This document shows, piece by piece, positions 44,301 to 54,400 of a stretch of DNA of 64,000 nucleotides (its first letter is position 1; every line of letters begins with the position of its first letter). The notes under the pieces are model-generated. The model made no database searches and had not been told where the DNA came from. It saw only the letters and a program-made list of their open reading frames with translations. Origin of the DNA: Fagopyrum homotropicum. Lineage: Eukaryota; Streptophyta; Magnoliopsida; Caryophyllales; Polygonaceae. The position numbers and the translations under genes are program-made. The stretch lies in NCBI GenBank assembly GCA_033239125.1, contig BSWB01000004.1, forward strand, positions 60,263,501 to 60,327,500, written 5' to 3'.

Positions 44301-45903
44301 ACCGGATTCCACTTATCCCGTTATTGTTAGTGCTTCCCTTTCCCAATCTGAATTGACTAAATTAATGCATGTCCTGAGAAAGCATCAAAAGGTTATAGGT
44401 TATACCACGGAAGATCTTATTGGCATTAAACCTTCTTTCTGCATGCATAGAATTCTAATGGAGGACAATCATAAGACTTCACGGGAACCTCAAAGACGGT
44501 TAAATCCGATCATGAAAGAGGTTGTGAAGAAGGAAATTCTTAAGTTGTTGGATGCAGGTATCAGTTATCCTATCTCGGACAGCAAGTGGGTTAGCCCGGT
44601 GCATGTAGTTCCGAAGAAAGGAGGGATGACCGTTGTGACGAATAAGAATAACGAGTTGATCCCAACTAGGACCGTCACAGGCTGGAGGGTTTGCATCGAC
44701 TATAGGAAGCTGAACACGGCCACACGGAAGGACCATTTTCTACTTCCCTTCATCGATCAAATGCTCGAGTGGTTGGCCCAGCATTCACACTTTTGCTACT
44801 TAGACGGTTACAGTGGATTCTTCCAGATTCCTATCCATCCGGATGATCAGGAGAAGACCACTTTCACTTGTCCATGGGGGATGTTTGCTTACAAGAGGAT
44901 GCCATTTGGATTGTGCAATGCACCCGCTACCTTCCAGCGATGCATGATGGCCATCTTTTCCCAGTACATAGAGAATATCATGGAGGTATTTATGGATGAT
45001 TTTTCCGTATATGGATCCTCCTTTGATGATTGCCTATCTAACCTTTCTTTAGTGCTTAAAAGATGTGAAGACACTAATCTCGTTTTGAATTGGGAAAAGT
45101 GTCATTTTATGGTTAATGAAGGCATTGTGCTAGGACACCTCGTTTCTAATCGAGGTATTGAGGTCGATCGCGCTAAGATCGAGACTATTGAGAAACTCCC
45201 TCCCCCTTGCTCTGTTAAAGGTGTGAGGAGTTTTCTCGGGCATGTAGGTTTCTACAGGAGATTCATCAAGGATTTCTCCAAGATTTCTAAACCACTAACT
45301 AACCTCTTGAACAAAGATGTTGTTTTTGAGTTTTCGCAGGAGTGTCTTGATGCTTTTTACAGGATTAAGGAAGCGTTGATCTCCGCTCCCATTATCCAAC
45401 CTCCAGATTGGACCTTGCCCTTTGAGATCATGTGCGATGCAAGTGATGTAGCCGTAGGAGCGGTGCTTGGGCAGAAGAAGGATGGACGGATCACCGCCAT
45501 TTACTATGCTAGCAAGACGCTTGATGTGGCACAACGCAACTACGCTACCACCGAGAAGGAATTATTGGCGGTTGTATATGCTTTCGAGAAGTTTCGTTCC
45601 TATTTAGTAGGGGCGAAAGTCATTGTCTACACCGACCATGCAGCCATTCGTTACTTGTTGGCTAAGAAAGATGCCAAGCCACGCCTTATTCGATGGATTC
45701 TCTTGCTTCAAGAGTTTGATCTAGAGATCCGCGATAAGAAGGGATCCGAAAATTCTGTTGCGGATCACCTCAGCCGGCTACCTGCATCTTCACGTGAGAA
45801 GGACGATCCACCCATAGACGATTCATTCCCCGATGAGCATTTACACTTGTTGGAGCATTTGATAGACTTACTTACTTCACCCCACGATGGAGGTGAAGTA
45901 TGA
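41394..45903 (+). pseudogene. Element B gag-pol lacking integrase
   Basis: Gag starts at ATG 41394 (MRRTRSGKEIVPYDPE) and holds a Retrotrans_gag domain (FGGMEKESPHQHLQNYEI through LLEIYFKGL). A frameshift near 42325 moves the frame to that of 42349-45903. An Asn-rich linker (about 42560-42680) leads to the protease CDLGASVSIIP (43490-43522). RT has FMDDFSVYG (about 44990) and RNase H has MCDASDVAVG, YTDHAAIRYLL and ADHLSRL (about 45430-45780). The frame stops at 45901-45903, shortly after RNase H, and no integrase sequence follows. The element could move only with enzymes supplied in trans. Confidence 0.92.
44065..44165. repeat. B-type palindromes inside the protease-RT linker frame
   Basis: The words CTCGACCGCGG, GAGGCGACCGA, CATCTCGGTCAACG and CCTCGACCGAGGTCGACGG lie inside the open frame, where they encode a poorly structured linker. 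Element A carries its own palindrome at the matching place (54090-54240). Confidence 0.75.
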
Positions 45904-46741
45904 GGTGAGGACACCTCCCATTACGTTTGAGACGCATCATGGTCCAGCTAGCGACCTTAAACCAAGCGCTTCTTGGGAGGAAACCCAAGGTATTGCTTTC
46001 TTTTCCCGTTTTCTAGTCTAGCTTAGATAGTTTTTGCTTTTTTCTTTGCTTTGTTTTGTTTTTGGCGTTCTAGACAGATAACAGGAGACATCTAAGGAAG
46101 GAGCATAACTGGAAGTACAGAAGTTCGAGAATTTGAGAAGACGAAGTTTGACTGAGGCATCTCGGTTACTGTCAAATCACCTCGACCAAGACGATTCTTG
46201 AGCAACCGAGGCGACTAGGGTTTTTTGACGAACCACCTCGTCCATACCACCTCGGTCCAGTCGAGACCATCTCGACCGAGGTGACAGCAGATTTCAGAAA
46301 GGGTATAAAAGGGGGATTAATTTTCTCTCTCTTCACTTTCAACCCTCCTCGACCGCGGCGACAGATTCACCTCGCCTCCTTCGTTTCTTGCTCGTTTTCG
46401 AAGATTTCTGTCTCCAAACTACGATGGAAGGATAGAGGATCGCGTTGCAAGTACAGATCTGCAGAAAATCAAACCGATTCGGCCGAAACGAGGTAAACGA
46501 ACCGAAACCCTAACTTCTCCGTTTCGCTTCGATTTGGGCTTCGGTTGCCCCTGCATTTGTTGAGGAAAGGCTTAAGTACCCCATAGGAAGCAGTTGTAGT
46601 GATTTTTGGGGGAAAAGAACTGAAATTTTTGAGGAAATTAGATCCAGTTCGCCGCCTCGGTCCAGTCGAGCTGTGCCTCGGCCGAGGTGATTCTTGAGAG
46701 TTGTCAGTGACCGAGTTGACCTGACAGTGACTGAGTTGAAA
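45904..46741 (+). other. Spacer between B pol and ORF2, palindrome-rich
   Basis: The spacer starts with a block shared with A (AAGCGCTTCTTGGGAGG, about 45965). Between 46140 and 46375, and again at 46650-46690, it holds many B-type words such as CATCTCGGTTAC, CACCTCGACC, CACCTCGGTCCAGTCGAG, ATCTCGACCGAGGTGACAG and GCCTCGGCCGAGGTGA. A short putative leader precedes ORF2; no intact gene is present. Confidence 0.65.
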
Positions 46742-48169
46742 ATGAGTTCTGACCACCGCCTTACCCTCAGGGATAGATCCTCACCTTCCCCTTCTTCTTC
46801 TTCTTCCCGACCTTACCGCCCGGTGATCCATGAGCGACACCGGGTGGACTATGAGCGTATTTCCAGCCGTCTAGTGATTGCACCACGCTTCCTGGACGTT
46901 TCTGCTTTTGATTGCCTCCAGGTCGACGGAGACCTTAGGAGGATGATTTCTACAGTTGGGCTGGATCAGTTTAATGAGATCCGAGCCCCAGCCTACTTGG
47001 AGCCGACCCTAGAGTTCGTTAGCTCCTTTACCTACCTTCCCACAGAGCGTTCTGTGAAGTACCGGTTGATGAACCGGAACTTTATAGTTCCACTAGAGTA
47101 CTGGCGAGAGATTTTTGGCTTTCCTGAGCCCACAGCCGTTGACTTCCCTTCCCGATCTGTAGCTAGGGAGTTTTGGGGGCAAATTGCCCATATTGTTGAG
47201 CACGCAGATATATGGCGCCTTGGAGATTCCAGGGAGAAGGTCATCTATCACTTAGCCTTTAGGTTAGCCCACCGGATCTTCAGTGAGATGCTTCTGGCGC
47301 GTACTGAAACGCCCCAGAAGATCCGACAAGGGGAGCTTTTCAATTTATACTGCATGGTTACTGGGGGTTTCCCGGACTTTGGCTTGATGTTGGTAGAGGA
47401 TCTACACAAGATCAAGGCCAAGGCGAAGGGAGACATCTGCTGCGGAGGGCTTGTCACCCACATAGCTAGTTATCAGGACATGCATCTCAGTGTTTGTACG
47501 ATGGTGGCGGCTGCCAAGCCGCTTGGATTGCAGGAGATGATCACTCGGCGGATTCTAGTTCCCCGAGGTCTGACGACGCCGTACGTAGCTATGCCGTGGG
47601 AGCTGACTGCGCCACAGGGGATCAGGTGGTCTGCCCAGTTCACTGTTTATGACCCACACTATTGGCAGACCGCTTCGGCTCCACTGATGGAGGATTACAG
47701 AGAGGCAGCAGCTGCCCCAGCTGAGGAGGAGGAGGAGGCTGATGACGAGGAGACAGTGGATGAGAGAGAGGGTGGAGTCCCGATGGATACAGGGACAGAT
47801 ACTGCAGGGACGAGCGCACCACCGATTATAGATCTGGATGAGGAGGATACTGAGCCTGCACCTGCTGCATCACCTGCTAGACCTACTAGGCGTAGGACAC
47901 GCCGTCATAGAGATTCAGAGGCTCATCGTCGGATCGATGATCTGACGGATCAGATGATAGATTCTTACGTTGCCCTCACTGTGGACATACATGAGAGATT
48001 TACTTCCCAACACCGACAGATTGACAGCTGGACTCATCAGATGTTAGAGGGGCAACACTATCAGCGCAGGATGATGGAGATACAGTTCCAGCAGGCTATG
48101 GGTTATCCGTTTGACCCATCCCAGTATCCATATATGCCACCACCACCACCACCGGACCAGGACTATTGA
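46742..48169 (+). CDS. Element B second ORF (ATHILA ORF-1-like), 475 aa
   Basis: ATG 46742 (MSSDHRLTLRDRSS) opens an intact frame ending at TGA 48167-48169. It has a Ser/Pro-rich N-terminus and a conserved core (VKYRLMNRNFIVPLEYW, FGFPEP, IYHLAFRLAHRIFSEML, TETPQKIRQGELF, GLVTHIA, VAMPWE). An acidic linker (about residues 320-385), a basic patch TRRRTRRHR and a proline-rich tail follow. The core resembles the ATHILA ORF-1 family, which lies after pol in Athila elements. The position suggests 'env-like', but I see no signal peptide or membrane segment, so an envelope role is not supported. It is intact although pol has lost integrase. Confidence 0.85.
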   Translation: MSSDHRLTLRDRSSPSPSSSSSRPYRPVIHERHRVDYERISSRLVIAPRFLDVSAFDCLQVDGDLRRMISTVGLDQFNEIRAPAYLEPTLEFVSSFTYLPTERSVKYRLMNRNFIVPLEYWREIFGFPEPTAVDFPSRSVAREFWGQIAHIVEHADIWRLGDSREKVIYHLAFRLAHRIFSEMLLARTETPQKIRQGELFNLYCMVTGGFPDFGLMLVEDLHKIKAKAKGDICCGGLVTHIASYQDMHLSVCTMVAAAKPLGLQEMITRRILVPRGLTTPYVAMPWELTAPQGIRWSAQFTVYDPHYWQTASAPLMEDYREAAAAPAEEEEEADDEETVDEREGGVPMDTGTDTAGTSAPPIIDLDEEDTEPAPAASPARPTRRRTRRHRDSEAHRRIDDLTDQMIDSYVALTVDIHERFTSQHRQIDSWTHQMLEGQHYQRRMMEIQFQQAMGYPFDPSQYPYMPPPPPPDQDY

Positions 48170-48722
48170 GAGCTGCAAGATTTTTCTTTCTTATTTTTAT
48201 GTAGTTCAGCTTATCATCCGGTGAGTACTTTTATTCTCTAGACTTATTTTGACCCACTGGGACAGTGTGTCCCAAGTATGGGGTATTCGATGTATTTATT
48301 TGATGATTTTGATGTATGACTCACTTGATCGGATATTTTATATTTATGCTTCACTTCTGCATTTATATGTTTATCTGAGATTGCATGCATACTTACAGGT
48401 TATTTGATTGAGAAAAACGTCGAAACTGAAAGAAAACTGGTTTTTTAAAAAAAATTTTTGGACCTCGACCGGTGGAGTTCTGGCCGAACGAGGTGTTTCA
48501 CCTCGGTTGACCTAAGAACACCTCGACCGAGGTGGGTTAACTGAAAGTTTTCGAAAACGATTTTTGTGCTTCTTATCTGGATATGATCTCAGTGAAGATC
48601 TTGCTTACTGACTGGTTTTAAATTCTTTATGTGTTTGAAAGATTTTATAATATGTTTAAGTTGCTAAATGCTTTGTTTGAAATTATTGGCATGTTTAATA
48701 CTTTGTTTTTATCCAAATTATG
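48170..48722 (+). other. 3' untranslated part of B up to the recombination junction
   Basis: This segment contains TCCCAAGTATGGGGTATTCG (about 48270), a purine stretch also found after ORF2 in A. A dense palindrome cluster (48461-48540) includes CACCTCGACCGAGGTG at 48519-48534. The B interior ends at 48722, where TTGAATTTGATATCATAATG from the middle of the A LTR begins. Confidence 0.7.
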
Positions 48723-51448
48723 TTGAATTTGATATCATAATGACTGTTGTTGGCTAAAACCCTTTAGCAATTCTAAGGTGAAGGGTTAATAGTTGTGGCT
48801 TAGATGATGATAGATCGATCGTAAACAGATTGGACCCTGAGAGTTAGAGAGAATCGCCGACAAAGCCAGAATCACGGTGTGTTCTTGAGTTCCACGGCCG
48901 TGGAATCTCAAGATCCACCCGTAATTTCCCTTAGTTTACGAACCTTGCTTTTACTTTAATCCAAAGTTAAAGATTTGCTTTAACTTAGTCTTGGCTTGCC
49001 TTTTCTAGGTGGTGGTGAAGCCTCAACAACCTCTACTTCGATTTCGAGTGTCACAACCTTAATTGGTTTAGTTAGTCTTGATCCTTGGATTACAAGTTTG
49101 GTTGATATTAATTCTTGTCTTTAGATCCTTTCTATACTGAACCCTCAACAACCTTTATAAAGAGTGTCTTTAGATAAGTCATACAAGGCCTTGGAACTTC
49201 ACCGTACATTGCTTTACCTTAGACCTTTGCAACTCTTAACTCTGTCTTTAGTTCTTTAGTATATCTTGAATCGATTGCCACAATTAGATATCTGGATCTT
49301 TAGGGTTGCTGTTTTCCCAATATATTTGCAAAGCTTTACCCTTTTACTTGCTTGACAACTTTACAACTGAATTTGTTCCCCCCAAATTCCTGTGTTCGAT
49401 ACTCTGGAATTCTTGCTAATCTACGCCGATCCGTACACTACGGGTTCGCTTGCTTGATTCTAGTTTTATAAATTAAGACTTATTTTCACGCACGCTAAGT
49501 GGCGAACAAGTTTTTGGCGCCGTTGCCGGGGATTTGGTCTAGGCCGAATTCGGTTATCGGTTGTCAAGCTTGGGAGCTTCTCCCTTGTTATTTGATATCT
49601 CTTCGAGTGTATGCGCAGGTCTAGGAATAACGAAGACCTCTTACCTCTTGATCAAGAGCTTGAGAGGACTTTTGATAGCATGAATTATAGTCTATATTTT
49701 GGGGTTTGTTTTGACGTTTTATCTTTCATAATCTGCATGTTTGTATTTGCATTATGTAATTATATTACCATTTCATCTACCTTTGCAAGAATCGAGGTCT
49801 ACACCTAGTTTTGTTGTAATCGTAGGTAAAATGGCACGTTTTGCATCAAAAAGGAGCAAAAGGAGCTATGGAGTCATTTGAGCTACATTGAGGAACATAA
49901 GGAATCATCCAGGAAGCATAGCCATGGATTTGAGATTCACTTTAGACCAGTTTTGAGAGATTTCACATTCAGTTATGACTCACCTCGGTTGGCCACAGAT
50001 TCATCTCGACCGAGGTGATCCAGAGAAGCCGACTCGACCGAGGCGAATACTTAGGACGCGGCGAGAATATTTTATTCTTGGCTGAGATCTTTTATCTTTG
50101 GGAAGTGATCTTATATTTTTGGGCTTGACTCCTGGAAGGAAGAAGATATTATAGATCTTATATTTCACCTATTTTTATGGGAAGAGATCTTTCTAAGATA
50201 TATTATCTTTGGAGGGTTATTTTCCTATAAAAAAGGGTTGGATTTCCACAAATCCAACATCTTGCTTACGAGGAGATCTCGCATACAGCCCGCTTACACC
50301 AAGAATCACGCTGTAGCCATACTCCAGTTGGGAGATTTGAAGAACCTTTTTGAAGGTTGAAGGAAGATTGAAGATCATAGCTTTTATAGATTTTTTTTGG
50401 AGGGTTTTGTAAGATTGTCTTTGATTCCCTTCCTTGTTGTCTTGTCTTATTGGATTGCTATCCAAGGAACACTTTGTTGTGATATTTGATCCATTTATTG
50501 AAGTCTTTTCATTAAATTCTTCTTGTTCAAATATTCACCTTCTTCCCATATCTTTGATTATTGTTTTCATGATGATGAGTGGCTAATTTCCTTGTGTGAT
50601 TCTAGGGTGATTGGCTGAAGGTTGTGGGAAAAACAATATTAGAGTAATCTTAGATTCCAGTAGGACCCTGAAAGTTCGAGTCTTTAACCTTAACCCTAAG
50701 CATCTCGCTCAGTCGATGAACATCTCGGCCGGGGTGGAATTCGGTTGACCGAGGTGACTTATCTGATCCTAAACTGAGAGTTAAGTGTTAGAGTTTGCCA
50801 AATCCTATTCTTATTACACTTTTCCTGGTTCAATGCAAGCCTAGGATGAGACTTACCCGGTAATTCCTTAGTTTGTGTACTAACGATCATAAGTGTAGGT
50901 AATAAAGGTTTATCCTTTATTGGGGTTTGAGTGTGCTTCCATCCCATCTTTGTGAGTTAGCCTGAGACTTACCCGGTAAAGGTTGATTCTATTCCCTTAG
51001 ATGGTGTGTTAGTTCGAGGTTATAATTCTTTATCTTGATTCCTTGAGACTTACCCGGTAATAGGAGTTGCGGTTTAGGATTAGTGAGTAGTGAGACTTAC
51101 CCGGTGATTATTCCACTTTAGTAACACCTTCCCTATGCAAAAACCTCAGCTTTGTCCGCTTATCTTTAGATCTTGAGTTGGAACCACAACTAGATGCTTT
51201 AATCCCTAGAATTGCATGTTTGCTTATTTGACTTCTTATTCATCTTTGATTGTTTTAATTGCTCTTGTGGTTAGTAATTACGAGGCTTACCGTTATCGGA
51301 CTTTGTTTCACTAAGTCCCTGTGATCGACCCCTGAAATTTCTTGCTTTTTACTATGATTGACCCGTACACTGCGGGTTCGCATCCTTGTTTTAAGCTTAC
51401 GTCTAGGGTTATAAATTTAAAGCTTGCACACACCGTTTGGAGCGAACA
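48723..51448 (+). repeat. 2.73 kb duplication: part A-LTR, A leader, gag start, B-LTR
   Basis: This block repeats 38536-41267 with only scattered differences. Order: the 3' half of the A LTR (48723-49508), the A primer site and leader, gag ATG 49611, the ACTTT site, then a full B-type LTR (49673-51448). On its right A gag resumes. Differences such as GGAACAACG/GGAATAACG, CGCAACAGCC/CGCTGTAGCC and GGCGCAG/GGCGCCG show it is not a brand-new copy. The simplest reading is unequal recombination between A::B copies followed by solo-LTR formation. Confidence 0.9.
49673..51448 (+). repeat. B-type LTR with ACTTT on both sides
   Basis: This 1776 bp LTR has ACTTT at 49668-49672 and 51449-51453 and interrupts A gag between the second and third base of a codon. 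In this local context it behaves as a solo LTR. It could equally be the surviving 3' LTR of B. Confidence 0.9.
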
Positions 51449-51453
51449 ACTTT

Positions 51454-54400
51454 GAGGAGAAAGCTTAAGGAAAGGAAAATGGCTGAAGAAAGAGAACGTG
51501 ATTACCAAACGGAGCTAGCGGAAAAAGAAGCTCAACTCCAATGGAGTGAGAAGACTCGCAGAGAAGAAATGGATCGTCATCAAACGAAGGTTGATGATCT
51601 ATCGGACATGATGTTTCAAATGAGGCTGGAAATAAACAACCTCAAGGAGAAAAAGAGAAGAAGGAGACCGGGAAGATCGGTTAGAAACAACTCATCCAAT
51701 GAGGATAGCGACTCTTCCATGCCACCACTAGAGGAAATTGATCCAACGATTAATGTGAATCCGTTCTTTCCACGGCCAGCTGCAAATCGCCATGTTCCAG
51801 CTAGAGGTGCGAGAGTCGAACGTGTAGATGAGGAGCCAAGAACTCTTGGCCAAAGGATGGATCCAACGCAGCAACCACGCCGTTTGGGTGTGAACTTCGA
51901 TGCTGATGATGCACAAGGGTTTAGCTTCAACCCTCAAGTTATTACCATTGTCTGCCAAAATCAATTTGGTGGAACAAGCGCTGAATCTCCACATCAACAT
52001 CTATAAAATTTTGAGATCATGATGGAGACAATGAAGCCAAAGAATGCAACTACCAACAGCTATAAGCTCAAGCCTTTCTTCTTCTCCTTGAAGGGGAAAG
52101 CATTGTCTTGGTATCAAGCTCTTCCAAGTGGGAAACTTGAGACATGGGAGGATCTTTCTTCGGAATTCCTAACTAAGTTCTTTCCGCCATCTAAAACGGC
52201 GGAGTTAAGAGGTAAGATTAATGCATTTTCTATGAGATCTAACGAAAGTTTGTTTCAATCTTGGGAAAGATTTCAGGATTTGCTATTGGATTGCCCACAT
52301 CATGGCATATCCAAATTGGCGCTATTGGAGATATACTATAAGGGGCTGGATGTGGAGACACAATTCAAGCTCCAATCCCTTTCATGTGGTACATTCATGG
52401 ACATGAGGGAAGATGACGCTTGAGACTTCATTGAGAAGCAAGCGCGAGTCATTGAGAAGTATTCTCATCGGAAAGTGGAGGCGAATCATGTGGATCAAGG
52501 AGCAAAGCTATCACAAGCAGCTCAAACTCAAATCTTTTCTCTCAACACGGAGATTAAAGAGTTGAAGGAAGCCATCAAAACCAACTTTCCGAAGCAAAAG
52601 GAACAAGATGTAGGTTATTTGGGCAACAACAATAACCACAACGGGAATGAGAATACAAACCGCAACAACCGGAACAACAATTGGAACAACAACAACAAAA
52701 ACCGGAACAACAATTCGAACAACAATAGGGGTTCAAACAACAACAATTGGCGTCCCAATCAACAAAATTCCGGTAATTCTTATTCCAATTCAATAAAATT
52801 CACTAACTCCACCTTCCTTTTATTCTACTCCTTTGAAAATCCAGGGGCAAACATCTAATGGTGGAAGTACTTCGGGGAAAGAGAAGCCCGATCCCATGTT
52901 GGAAACAATTTTGGGGAAGCTTCAAGGATTGGAGACTCGCATCATCAAGGTTGATGATCACATAACTAAGGTTGATAAAGCCCAAAAGGTTTTAGAAAAC
53001 TAAATGTTTAGTCATGCGGAGGAAGTTCTTAGGAATCAAGGGAAACTTCTAGGAAAGACGGAAGACAACCCAAAAGGAAGGGTGATGGCAATCACAACTA
53101 GGAGCGGAGTTACAACTACCGACCTGCAGCCTAAGTTTATAGAAGTCCCCGTTGAGAAAGAGAAAGAAAAGGGGAAGGAGAAGGAAGATGTCTACGTTCC
53201 TCCTCCAGCTTACAAACCTCCCCTACCATTCCCGCAATCTAGAGCGAGAGCGCGTCTAGACAAGCAATTTGGTAAGTTTATTGAACTCATGAGCAAACTG
53301 CATATTAATATACCCTTCATTGATGCAATTGTAGGTATGCCGGCTTATGGGAAGTTCCTAAAGGAGATCCTCTCTATCAAGAGAAAACTAGAGGATTTTG
53401 GAGAGGTTAAGATGAGTTCGGATTCATCGGATCTCATCAAAACCATGAAAGAGAAGATGCCCCCAAAGCTAAAGGATCCGGGGTCATTTTGTATGCCCAT
53501 AAGAGTGGGAGATGTCACATATGATGCATTATGTGATTTGGGAGCAAGCGTGAGCATCATTCCGCTTGCCTTATGCAGGAAGATCGGTTTAGGCGATCCT
53601 AAACTGGTAAAGATGATGTTGTACATGGCAGATCGATCCATAACTCGCCCTGTCGGTATAGTTGAAGACGTCTCGGTCAAGCTAGGTAAGTTCTATGTTC
53701 CTATAGACTTTGTTGTGTTTGACATTCCTGCAGATAGTCCGGTCCCGATCATTTTCGGAAGACCGTTTCTTGCAACATCCGGCTGTATAGTCGATTGCAA
53801 GAATGCTAGACTCGCCTTTGACATAGGAGAAGAGAAGTTAGAATTTGTTTTTTCCACCTTAGTGAAGGAACCAGCTTTCGATGAGGATATATTCAATATC
53901 CATGATGAAGAGCTATCTAGAGAGGAGGTAAGTTCTATTCTCTTTAAAGATCCCTTGCAAAAAGTTATTTCTATGAGCATAATGGATATAGTGGAAGAAG
54001 AGGAGTGCAATGAGGCAATTGAAGCCTTAGAGACACAAGAAGAAGTGTGTGAAGAAGAGTTCGAGAAACTCCACGATGAGGCAGAAAACGTACGGATCCA
54101 CGGTCAGACGGCCTATTCCACGGCCGTGGATTTCATCAACAAAAGCGTGGAGCACTCCAGAGACTTACACGGTCGTGGAGGAAACAGAGGCCCCGTATTT
54201 ACTTTCCACGCCCAAAATCACGGCCATGGAGAAGTCAGGGGTGCCGTAATTTTGGGTAAATTCGAGGGAAATTGTGTTTCTTCCACAACTTCTCTTGATT
54301 CTTCTCCAACACCTTCTACATCCTTAGACACTTCTAAGGAAGCATCGGATGCTCCTCAAGAGCCATTGGAGACTCCTATAGTGATGGAATTGAAACCACT

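Larger units (their letters stand above)
39493..48722 (+). mobile_element. Athila-like element B: integrase deleted, 3' end replaced
   Basis: Its 5' LTR (39493-41267) starts TGATAGCATG and ends AGCGAACA, followed by the primer site TGGCGGCGTTGCCGGGGA (41274-41291). Gag, protease, RT and RNase H are present, then a second ORF (46742-48169). The integrase is absent: RNase H ends at about 45780, and the pol-3' spacer resumes at about 45935 with CAAGCGCTTCTTGGGAGG, which in A lies after the integrase. No B 3' LTR follows its interior. At 48723 the sequence switches to the middle of an A-type LTR. A B-type LTR then appears at 49673-51448 with TSD ACTTT on its right. Confidence 0.88.
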
